A stretch of DNA of 64,000 bases from Tritrichomonas musculus (Eukaryota; Parabasalia; Tritrichomonadida; Tritrichomonadidae), in NCBI GenBank assembly GCA_039105265.1, contig JAPFFF010000005.1, forward strand, positions 6,743,501-6,807,500, read 5' to 3'. This document shows positions 23,144 through 32,300 of this stretch, one piece after another; position 1 is the stretch's first letter, and every line of letters starts with the position of its first letter. Made by a program: the position numbers and the translations under genes. Under the pieces are notes generated by a model, which was not told the origin of the DNA, searched no databases, and saw only the letters and a list, made by a program, of their open reading frames with translations.

Positions 23144-23616
23144 AGTAGTATAGCTAAGCAGGGTTTCGTAGCTTCGCCACTTCACCCTGCTTAAAGTTGT
23201 AACACCCCCCCTCTTAACGATTCAACTCATGTCAAAACCTATGTCATCACCTCACGATTCAACTCATGTCAAAACCTATGTCATCACCTCACGATTCAAC
23301 TCATGTCAAAACCTATGTCATCACCTCACGTTGAACTCACGTTTCAACTCACGTCAAAGCCCAAGTTAACACCTTAACGCATCACCTCACGTTGAACTCA
23401 CGTTGAACTCATGTCAAAACCTATGTTAACACCTCATCATCCAACTCACGTCACAACACATGTTACCAACTCACTACATCACCTCACGTTGAACTCACGT
23501 CATCTAACTTAATGTGTCATAATACTTCATTACATACTGGATAAAAACTTACAACCCATTACATAATGTGTTTTGACTTTCATTTATATCAACATATATT
23601 TTTAGCGTGCCTATTT
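23144..23616 (+). repeat. Polinton left terminal inverted repeat (473 bp)
   Basis: Matches the reverse complement of 45086-45520 almost base for base. It contains a short internal hairpin near the tip (AAGCAGGG ... CCCTGCTT at about 23156-23193), then tandem units: three copies of a 37-bp unit (CGATTCAACTCATGTCAAAA...) followed by a 12-bp-period tract of GTTGAACTCACG type. The inner end lies only 14 bp from the polymerase start codon, so the repeat probably carries that gene's promoter. Confidence 0.95.
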
Positions 23617-23630
23617 TTGTTGCCATTTAA

Positions 23631-26600
23631 ATGGCTATCTACTATTTACTCGACGACAATAACGATGTTGTTATGCTCATATTAGAAGGCGATGATAAGT
23701 ATATATACATTGATGATGGTATTGAGTTTGTTATTGATGACGATGATAATGCACCATGCACATCCACATCTCCATCCATGATTATTAGCACCCTACAAAT
23801 GATTGACGATGACCAATTCATTGACTCACTTATGAATATCGATGCTGGTTACACATCCAAAACTGCTGAACGCATTCGTTATGAAGAGAACGTTCACGAC
23901 ACAACTAAGTATCAACGTGAGATGAAACGTATGATGACTGCTATTAAAAGGCATGAAACATTTGAGGTTGACATTAATGATGATGATGAAACACGATATG
24001 CATTCACACAAGTGTTGAGATACATACGTAAGAACAAATCAACTATGCCTAAACCAGTTGTATTAGGATACCCTCTTGAAGGCAGTCCAAAAGCATTCCC
24101 ATTAAACAATGAGTTAGCTATTGAAACAGCGATTAGTGCAATCCTTGGTGAAGTCACAGTTGAATCATTTGGTTCTGACACTGATCCTACGTTAATTGGT
24201 TTAGATTACATACCAGTTAGGTTTGTCATTAGGTTCATTACTATGTCTAAGCATGATGGCAAGATAACATTCTATGAGAAGATTGATGGTGAATATAATG
24301 AACTCACTTCAGTTGATGCATTTCGTGCTGCTTATGAAGGTGCATTCTTTCCATATGTTAACCTCATTCCATCGCTTGACTTAACACGTTATCAGATATA
24401 CCATGAGGTTGATGCTAAAAACTATACTGACAACTGCTTCGTATATGCATGCATTCAGTCAGGTGTATTCACTGATGATGAGATTGACAAGTTACGTGGC
24501 ATGATGCGAACACGTTCAGTACCTAACAAGAAAATACTTAAGATTGCAATCAACATGCAATGCCACTTCGTTGTATATCGATTTGATGCAAGTAGAGAGT
24601 CTAGACACCGCAAACAGCCAAGTGTAAACACACGTAAGAATGCTGATGTTAAATCTGATAGAGAGGTTAAGTTGCTTCTTTACAAAGGCCACTTCATGAT
24701 AGATAACAATGAGATATTACCCATTACTACATATTACATCAAACATAGGGATGAACTTGATGTTAAATTTGCAGATCGACCATTGAATGAAAGGCAATTG
24801 ATAACGAATAACCGAGGTGATACTTCAAATGGTGCACCTATGTTGTCAGTCATGGAAACTATGTTTGAATGCAACTACTTCCGTGAGATTAATCAATGTG
24901 AACAAAACATATTAACAACATGTGAGTTTGATAACCACTTGAATGATTACATTGAACTCGACTATATTGAAACGTTATGTTGCCAAGAAGAAGAATCTAA
25001 AGCCAAACGTATTACGCCATGGACAAGGGTTTACTACGCTGACTTCGAGACAGACGTAACGGTATCACCACACCGTCCATACTTGTGTTGTAGGTTTGAT
25101 GGTAGAGGCTTTATTGATTACACTGGTGATGACATTGCAAAGCGATTCTTAGATGATCTATGCAACAATTCATTAACATACTTCCACAACCTTAAGTATG
25201 ACGCTTGCTTCTTCATCAATGAACCAGGTTGGAATGTTCATGTTACACAACGTACTGGTACACTCTTGCAAGTAGTTATGGAACGACCTATAACGATATA
25301 CAACAAACGTAAAGGTGAATATGAAGATGTGATCAAGCGTTTAACATTCCGTAACAGTTACTCACTCATACCAGCGCCACTATCACAGTTCGGTAATATG
25401 TTCAACCTCACATGTCATAAAGAAATCATGCCATATAAACTCTACACTGAAGCTAACATCAAACGTAAGGTGATACCATTCGATGAATTCAAAGATCAAT
25501 ATCGTAATGAACACATTGATGATATGACATTAGATGAACTTACACAAGATTGCAAGCAGCTACTCATCAATGCACGACACGCTAATAGGTTATTCGAATA
25601 CACATACAATGAATCCACACACATGATTGACATAATGAAGTACGCTATGTTCTACTGCCGTGCAGATTGCTACACACTCATGAAAGGCTTACTTAAGTTT
25701 GATCATGACCTTAATGAAGTGTTCACCAATGCTAAGAGTAAATTCCCTGGCATTAACCAGTACATATCAATCAGCGCGATAGGTTATGACTTCGCACGCA
25801 TATACGGTTGCTTCAAAGCCTGCTTTAAACTATCGGGTAAGCCACAGAACTTCATCCAGCGTTGTATTAGTGGTGGTAGAACAATGACAGCTAACAATGA
25901 GAAGCAATATGTTGAAGGTAAGATACAGGACTTCGATGCAGTCAGCTTATATCCATCTGCAATGTCGATCATGCCAGGCATACCAAAGGGTAAACCACAA
26001 GTTATACCATCAAACACAACTCACGATCAACTCATGTGTTATGATACGTTCTTCATCGAGATCAATATCAAACGATTAACACCTAAGTCAAAGTATCCAT
26101 ATAGGTTTGGTCAGGTATTCATACGCAATGAAGCTGGTACTAAACTGTTTTGCAACCAACCTGTTGACCACTACTACATTGACAAGATTGGTTTGATTGA
26201 TTTGATTGCAGCTTACGATGTTGAATATGAATTCATACGTGGTTATTACTTCAATGATGGTTTCAACACACTCATCAATGACTTCATCAAAACGCTCTTC
26301 AACTTGAGAGTGACATACAAGCGTGAACGCAACCCACTTGAGAAGACCATCAAGTTGCTACTCAACTCAATCTATGGCAAGTCGATATTAAAGCCAATCA
26401 CAGATGAAGTTAAGATCGTTAACAATGATGATGTCATACCATACATATATCGCAACTACAACTATATCAAAGAGGTTGTCACCAATGACAATACTAAGGC
26501 ATTCATTAAGGTAATCAAACCAATCAATGACCACTACAACCTACCACAGTTTGGTGCAACAGTGTTATCATGGAGTAAGCACATCATGAATCAAGTCATG

Positions 26601-27071
26601 ACACTCGCTGAACAGAATGACATAGCGATATACTACCAAGATACTGATAGCATGCACTTAAATGAAGATGATGTTGATAAGTTAGCTGCATTATTCAAAG
26701 CAACATATGGTAAAGAGTTAATTGGCAGTGATATGACACAGTTTCATTGTGACTTCGATTCATTCCCTGGTGCAGTTGGTAAGATCCACTCACGTAAGCT
26801 CATTGCATTGGGTAAGAAGTCATATCTCGATATACTCGTTGATGAGAACGGCAAAGAAGGTTACCACATCAGAATGAAATCTATACCCAATCAATGCATC
26901 TACAACAAGTGCAAACGCATGAACATCACTGTTGAAGAGCTGTATGAACGTATGTATCAAGGTGAAGCAATCACGTTTGACTTAACTGATGGTAGTACCT
27001 GCTTCAAAAAGACAAAGTCATTTCAACAAATAACACTACCCCAATTTACCAGGACAGTTCAATTCAAGTAA
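23631..27071 (+). CDS. Polinton protein-primed family B DNA polymerase
   Basis: The 1146-residue product is the replicative polymerase of the element. The exonuclease region starts at about residue 465 (YYADFETDV, then YFHNLKYDACFF as Exo II). Polymerase motif A is DFDAVSLYPSAM (about 765), motif B is LLLNSIYGKSIL (about 912) and motif C is YYQDTDSMHL (about 1003). The N-terminal 450 residues are less conserved. They include NYTDNCFVYACIQSG near 265 and a later YKGHFMIDNNEI near 352, a Cys...His arrangement seen in virus-type polymerases and reminiscent of papain/OTU-like folds. The family initiates replication on a terminal protein bound to the element ends. It lies directly inside the left terminal repeat. 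Confidence 0.96.
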   Translation: MAIYYLLDDNNDVVMLILEGDDKYIYIDDGIEFVIDDDDNAPCTSTSPSMIISTLQMIDDDQFIDSLMNIDAGYTSKTAERIRYEENVHDTTKYQREMKRMMTAIKRHETFEVDINDDDETRYAFTQVLRYIRKNKSTMPKPVVLGYPLEGSPKAFPLNNELAIETAISAILGEVTVESFGSDTDPTLIGLDYIPVRFVIRFITMSKHDGKITFYEKIDGEYNELTSVDAFRAAYEGAFFPYVNLIPSLDLTRYQIYHEVDAKNYTDNCFVYACIQSGVFTDDEIDKLRGMMRTRSVPNKKILKIAINMQCHFVVYRFDASRESRHRKQPSVNTRKNADVKSDREVKLLLYKGHFMIDNNEILPITTYYIKHRDELDVKFADRPLNERQLITNNRGDTSNGAPMLSVMETMFECNYFREINQCEQNILTTCEFDNHLNDYIELDYIETLCCQEEESKAKRITPWTRVYYADFETDVTVSPHRPYLCCRFDGRGFIDYTGDDIAKRFLDDLCNNSLTYFHNLKYDACFFINEPGWNVHVTQRTGTLLQVVMERPITIYNKRKGEYEDVIKRLTFRNSYSLIPAPLSQFGNMFNLTCHKEIMPYKLYTEANIKRKVIPFDEFKDQYRNEHIDDMTLDELTQDCKQLLINARHANRLFEYTYNESTHMIDIMKYAMFYCRADCYTLMKGLLKFDHDLNEVFTNAKSKFPGINQYISISAIGYDFARIYGCFKACFKLSGKPQNFIQRCISGGRTMTANNEKQYVEGKIQDFDAVSLYPSAMSIMPGIPKGKPQVIPSNTTHDQLMCYDTFFIEINIKRLTPKSKYPYRFGQVFIRNEAGTKLFCNQPVDHYYIDKIGLIDLIAAYDVEYEFIRGYYFNDGFNTLINDFIKTLFNLRVTYKRERNPLEKTIKLLLNSIYGKSILKPITDEVKIVNNDDVIPYIYRNYNYIKEVVTNDNTKAFIKVIKPINDHYNLPQFGATVLSWSKHIMNQVMTLAEQNDIAIYYQDTDSMHLNEDDVDKLAALFKATYGKELIGSDMTQFHCDFDSFPGAVGKIHSRKLIALGKKSYLDILVDENGKEGYHIRMKSIPNQCIYNKCKRMNITVEELYERMYQGEAITFDLTDGSTCFKKTKSFQQITLPQFTRTVQFK

Positions 27072-27279
27072 CACTACATTAATTCAATTTAACAACACGT
27101 TTTTTACCCATGTTATTTTTATTCACACACAAACCATGTCAGTTACTAGCTTCGTTGAAGAAATCAAACCAACTAATGATGATAAGTAAATAGTCTATCT
27201 TGATAGTAAGATATACCCTATTGAATTTGGCATTAGTGTACGACCATTATTAGTCATCGATGGTAACAGAACCATTGAT
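27072..27279. other. Spacer after the polymerase gene
   Basis: Short region inside the Polinton between the polymerase and a small open frame. The upstream part of that small gene may lie here, but it does not form a clear intact gene. Confidence 0.4.
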
Positions 27280-27588
27280 ATGAATGGGTTGATTAACATA
27301 TTTGGTAAGGTACCATACATAACTATACGTGAGAATCGTTATCGAACCATTTATCGTAATCCAATGCTGTTGACCATTGACCTAACACCACGTCAGTTTG
27401 TATCAGACAACAATGAAACACATACCTATTACAAATACTACATTGATAAGTTATGCTTACGTCATGAGTTGAAACGTTATGAATCAATCTATGCCAAAGC
27501 AAATGATGCCATCAATGAATATAGAAGTAAACTCAATGAGCAGAACTCAGTTGAAGCATTTAGAAACGCTATTGATGATACAGTTTAA
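27280..27588 (+). CDS. Small Polinton protein of unknown function, probably a remnant
   Basis: A 102-residue frame with moderately charged sequence and no domain that I recognise (NGLINIFGKVPYITIRENRY, then LTPRQFVSDNNETHTYYKYY). Base composition is that of the Polinton rather than the host. The gene looks incomplete, so it may be the tail of a larger ancestral Polinton gene. Confidence 0.4.
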   Translation: MNGLINIFGKVPYITIRENRYRTIYRNPMLLTIDLTPRQFVSDNNETHTYYKYYIDKLCLRHELKRYESIYAKANDAINEYRSKLNEQNSVEAFRNAIDDTV

Positions 27589-27603
27589 ACGATTCATTTT
27601 TGG

Positions 27604-27785
27604 TCATCATTCAAGTCATCATTCAAGTCATCATTCAAGTCATCATTCAAGTCATCATTCAAGTCATCATTCAAGTCATCATTCAAGTCATCATTCAAGT
27701 CATCATTCAAGTCATCATTCAAGTCATCATTCAAGTCATCACTTCAAGTCATCATTCAAGTCATCATTCAAGTCATCACCTCAAG
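27604..27785. repeat. 12-bp tandem repeat array (TCATTCAAGTCA)
   Basis: About 15 near-perfect copies of a 12-bp unit containing TTCAAGTCATCA. It translates in all frames without stops, which makes it look like coding sequence, but the peptides are pure repeats (HHSSHHSS or IQVIIQVI). Related 12-bp arrays occur elsewhere in the same Polinton. Confidence 0.95.
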
Positions 27786-28087
27786 TGATACACCACACAC
27801 ATCATTCAACACGTCATGCAAACGCAAAAACAAAAGTGCAAAAACCAACCGTCTTCGTGAGTGTGTTATGCATTCGATGAGGAATCAATACACGTACCCG
27901 GGATTGCATATCAACCCCTCACAGGAAAGGAACTACACACACTATGGTTGGGGAACGTGATTTAACACGTTCATTACTAGGATACACCTACCGGTAGATG
28001 CTTTCGTGTTACACATATCACAAGCAATGGCTTACCTTAGGTGTTGATTCGCTACAGGCTCCATCACAAGTGTGATAAAATAACACG
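27786..28087. other. G+C-richer non-coding Polinton segment with palindromes
   Basis: No ORF is convincing here. It contains short perfect inverted repeats: GAACGTG-ATTTAA-CACGTTC at 27953-27972 and CTACCGGTAG at 27988-27997. Composition is clearly less AT-rich than neighbouring spacers. It sits just downstream (minus strand) of a tRNA-like gene and could hold a structured RNA. Confidence 0.4.
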
Positions 28088-28092
28088 AAAAA
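28088..28092 (-). terminator. Pol III-type terminator (TTTTT)
   Basis: Five T residues on the minus strand starting two bases after the tRNA-like acceptor stem (AAAAA on the plus strand). Confidence 0.55.
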
Positions 28093-28094
28093 TC

Positions 28095-28167
28095 GGTACT
28101 GCTATGAATCGAACTCATGCCTGCCGCCGAAGCTGGGAGACACGCTTCATGACTCAACCACTGTACC
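28095..28167 (-). tRNA. tRNA-like gene within the Polinton
   Basis: Read on the minus strand, the segment begins GGTACAGTGGTTGAGTCATG and ends CAGTACC, giving a nearly complete 7-bp acceptor stem. TGGTTGAGTCATG fits the pol III A box (TRGYNNARNNG) at position 8, and GAGTTCGATTC fits the B box/T-loop (GGTTCGANTCC), both at normal tRNA spacing. A TTTTT tract follows within two bases of the 3' end, as a pol III terminator should. The T and anticodon stems pair imperfectly by hand, so I cannot assign an isotype. It may be a diverged or decayed tRNA, or a tRNA-like RNA with another role. Confidence 0.6.
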
Positions 28168-28168
28168 T

Positions 28169-28180
28169 GTCTGGCCAGAC
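28169..28180. repeat. 12-bp perfect palindrome GTCTGGCCAGAC
   Basis: Lies immediately upstream (minus strand) of the tRNA-like gene. Role unknown; it could be part of a structured transcript or a protein site. Confidence 0.5.
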
Positions 28181-28310
28181 ACTAAGTAGTTGCAATATGA
28201 TATTTAAACCATTCCCACTGCATTACATAATGCATTACGTAATAAGCACATAAAATTTTTCATTTATGTTTCATATCACATTTCATAATATGATTTTTAT
28301 CTCATAGCAA

Positions 28311-28556
28311 ATGTCAAGCATCAACACTGAATTGTTTAACGATACAGCTGTAGTTAAATCACTCAAATCAAAGCAGGGTATTGTTAATGAACCTAAAAAG
28401 CGTGGTCGTAAAAAGCTTTACCTCACTGATGAAGAACGTATCAATGCTAGAAGGCAACAACAAAAGCAATACCGTGAACGTAAAAAGCAAGAGCTCATTG
28501 AGTTGCGTGCATTTAAGGCTAACATAACAACCAACATTAGTGCAGAACAAAAATAG
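28311..28556 (+). CDS. Small basic Polinton protein, AT-hook/bZIP-like
   Basis: The 81-residue product has a highly basic middle: KKRGRKKLYLTDEERINARR followed by QQQKQYRERKKQE. The RGRKK core resembles an AT-hook, and the K/R/E-rich helix after it resembles a bZIP basic region. Short proteins with an 'RGRxKKYLTDEER' phrase occur in many large DNA viruses and virus-like elements, usually without assigned function. DNA binding is inferred. The ATG follows GCAA, matching the (N)CAAATG context of other genes in the element. Confidence 0.6.
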   Translation: MSSINTELFNDTAVVKSLKSKQGIVNEPKKRGRKKLYLTDEERINARRQQQKQYRERKKQELIELRAFKANITTNISAEQK

Positions 28557-28563
28557 ATCATTT

Positions 28564-29322
28564 TTACAGCGTCATCTTTGGTGGATCACATGGGTTGACC
28601 TTAATCGTAACGAACATAGGTGACATTAACTTAACTGGTTGATATTCAAAGTCAACCAACTCCAACTCAATCTGTTTGAATGAATCAATGTTAACAACAT
28701 TTTTGATTGGCTTACCATACGTTTCAAAGTTCTGTATGATTGGCACACCATATCGAATGACATGATCAATGCTAGCTATCACTGATGGTGTATACTCAGC
28801 ATCACCCAAGTTGGATTGAATAGCTTGACCTTGCTTCGATATCAAGTATAGCTTGTTAGCGTAGTCTAATATTGGAATGCTGCATCTCATTGTTCTACCA
28901 TTTACTAACGGTTGGTTAAGCGGTAAGTTATACAACCCAGTAATCAATGCTATGCGATGTGACATTGATGTGATAGTGAAGTCATCAACACGTGGTGTTA
29001 TGTAAATGATATTAGTATTGTTACTTATTCGTGTTTCCATAATTGGTTGCCCATTAACATCTTGCACGTTAAACAAATCAGGTATATCACTTGGTAATGA
29101 ATAGTATCTGTCTTCCAACTTCATAGTAGTGGTTTGGCGTGTATTATCAATATCATTATCGTTCCACTCATATGTTATGCTATCATCGCTTGATATAAGT
29201 AACACATTCTTTGTATTGATTGACGCAACGTAGTACTCGATATATTGACAGTTCCATGGTATTTGTATGTTAGCACGTATACGATTGTAGTCTGGCCCAA
29301 TGCTTTTCAATGAAAGTATCAT
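28564..29322 (-). CDS. Polinton minor capsid (penton-like) candidate
   Basis: I place the start at the internal ATG (29322), giving 252 residues starting MILSLKSIGPDY. The frame is open to 29370, but that longer start would overlap the divergent gene at 29337. The product is beta-rich with no membrane segments, and it ends IELELVDFEYQPVKLMSPMF followed by VTIKV, a C-terminal strand pattern I associate with the single jelly-roll minor capsid (penton) protein of Polintons and virophages. The size also fits a penton. The assignment is inference; structure prediction would decide it. Confidence 0.5.
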   Translation of the reverse strand: MILSLKSIGPDYNRIRANIQIPWNCQYIEYYVASINTKNVLLISSDDSITYEWNDNDIDNTRQTTTMKLEDRYYSLPSDIPDLFNVQDVNGQPIMETRISNNTNIIYITPRVDDFTITSMSHRIALITGLYNLPLNQPLVNGRTMRCSIPILDYANKLYLISKQGQAIQSNLGDAEYTPSVIASIDHVIRYGVPIIQNFETYGKPIKNVVNIDSFKQIELELVDFEYQPVKLMSPMFVTIKVNPCDPPKMTL

Positions 29323-29336
29323 TTTATCGATGGTAA

Positions 29337-32300
29337 ATGATAGCACCACTTGCTGCTCAAGCACTATCACTCACTGATAAAGGTTACGATATGAGAATAC
29401 GTAATGGTGAATTAAAATACACACGCAATGGCAAAACAGATGATGTACATATCAATTGCATCTATACTAAGAATGAAATCGATGATGCATTACAATCAAT
29501 GCAAACAACCATTAAGGATAATACTCAATTCACACTTAATGAATCAGATCAGCTTTACCTATACAAACCATCATCCATAAGTCAAACGTCAAAGTACTAT
29601 GTCATGACATGGAACATCGATTCAAACTACAACATACCACTTGACACACGCTTTGAATTCAATGATTATCTCTATGGCCACTCATGGGCATTGACATGGA
29701 ATGGTAAGTCATGGTCAGGTAATAACGTCGTTAACTTATCATTCGCTAAGCAGTCAACCACAACCAACAACAATGGTAGCCCATGTTTAATCGTTCAACA
29801 CTCTGACTACATCGTTAAGTGGTTATCATGCATTGAAACAGTTACCGACACATCAAACGTTGCAACCTTACTATCAAACCACATCACCAACTGGAGAGTT
29901 GCACAGAAAGATGGTCCCATCATTGAACTTAATGAATCGAACTCAACGATCAAACTATCGTCAACACCTAAGTACACCATCAATGGCAGCCCATGTGATG
30001 CACAAGAGTTTACCATCAAAGTCAGCAACATCAAATCAGACAACCTACTCTACTTGATGGCCGACATTACATTCACCGTTAATGATGAACTATACGTCAC
30101 CCCATTGAGATGGGATCTTCATCCAATATCACCACTCAGCATGAGTTACATTCATACATGGAACGATAACCCAGTCATTGAATCATTCAACTATCGTCGT
30201 GAAGCAGTGCACTCAAACAAGGTAGTACCAGAGGCAAAGGCTAATAATGACATCAACATCTACATTGAAAAGCAATACTTCGAACAAACACCACAACTAG
30301 CTGATGATACATTCAATCCATTCGATGTAATGATCATACAACAGTTTTATGAAGTTAAACCTGATCCACGTAATTGTACCACACTCGTCACAGATCATAA
30401 CGTATACTCATCGAAAATCATATGGGCAGATAACATCATGACAATGCGTAGGGATCTAAACGTAGTTGGTGGTACTGTTGACGTACTTGCATATGACTAC
30501 TCCACTTTACGTGCAATCATCAATGGCATACAAGAACAACTACGATTACAAGCAGCTTACAATGAATTCACTGACTCAATCAAGAGTGGCCTATCCATTG
30601 CTAATGACATACTTAGTGTATTAACTGGATTCGTTAAGATGGTGAGTGCATTATCAAACCTAACGATGAGCAGTGATAACGTGAGTATCAACACATATCG
30701 TACTGAAGATTTCACCTACCCTGGTTTAGGCGGTGATGATTATCCAGGTGGCAAGCAACCAATCAGTGGTAAGTTTATACTTGATATGGACACTAATGCA
30801 GAGAGCCATGTGCTTAAACGATTCATACCTGGTCAGACAACCATACCAGCAGCGGTATCATCTATGACAGCAACAGATCTCGTATTAAGTGCATTAGATT
30901 CATTAACTCAAATTGGCAATGCAACTACCACATTGATTGCTGGGGGTTTGACACTAGATCGCATACCAGCCATAGTTGATGCAACACGTACGATTCAACA
31001 ATCATTGCATACCATCACTGACTCTGTACGTGAGTTGCGACGTAGATGGAGAGAACGAACTAACAACAATACCATTGTCGATCACACTATTACTAACACT
31101 GATGAGATGGAGTTAGATGATATTGATGATGATGCAACTACCACCAACACACCAGCTGTTAGATTGACTCATGAAACAGTTACCAATACATCTGCTTTTA
31201 GTCAACCATTATTCGGTGATCATACCATTGAATCATTATCAAACCTATCAATAGATGAACTACTTGATTTGAACACATACGATCCAATTGAAGGTCCACA
31301 AATAGGTGATATCATGGTTAGACGAGTAGGTGACAATCGATTTGGATTGATATATGTAACACGTGTTAATGATAAGGGTGTTAATAAGATAATATACTTG
31401 AGACGAATTGATAATGAAAGCAGCACGTTAACGTCACAACAATTAAGCTTATGCACAATGAGAAGCGTTAATACCACTTCAATGTGGAGTGTCAATGACA
31501 ATGGTACGGTTTATACAGCAGCTCAGATCGAACGCATGGAACCAGATGAGAGGTATCAATTTGAATCATCACATCCAGAGTATATATTCACACGCAACGT
31601 TGATAATGAGATGGGAGTTAGCTGGACTGAAGTGAGGGACATGAATGGTTCCATTCAAGCAGTCATTGATGTGAGAATAGCAGTTAGAACTGATGTTAGC
31701 AGTGATGAGATATCAATTCAAAGTCCTGAGTCAAATATCACGATCAACTCACACGGCATCAGTATGCAACAAGGTGATATCAACGCAACAGGACAGGATG
31801 AAGTACATGAGTTAGTTGCTAATGAATACAATGTTGTCGTATCAACTCATGAGTTAACACCTACTACAGATGGTGATGTTACAATTCCAAATACAACACT
31901 CACGTTAGCTGACGTTGAACATATGGATTGGTATGAACGACATAGGTTAACCAATGAGAATCCAGCAATACACTTCAGACCACATGATGCAACGTTAAAT
32001 GATGCTGATGAGGAGTACACTGAGGTATTACATAGTAACAACGTCATTGGTGTGATTGATCGTAGGCGTCTCAATCAAGTATCAATAGATGGCAATCGCA
32101 TAACCATTTCCAATCCACATACCAGTCTCGTTCTCAGTGATAGTGACATAGCTTGGATGCGTCAACATGATGAACAACAGCAATCCACATTACGTGGCTT
32201 CATCTCAAACATCAATAGTAGAATTGAAGAGATCGAGCATGATGTTGAATGGTTATTAGATCATCCATCGTTAACAGACCGTTATGTTGTATGTCGTGGT

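Noticed and set aside
27604-27785. CRISPR-like array
   Set aside because: Units are contiguous 12-mers without spacers, in a eukaryote-type genome.
27479-27880. HHSS-repeat and IQVI-repeat open frames
   Set aside because: They are translations of a 12-bp tandem array that is open in every frame.
27786-28087. A second tRNA in the palindrome-rich segment
   Set aside because: TGGCTTACCTTAGG resembles an A box, but no matching B box or acceptor stem was found on either strand.
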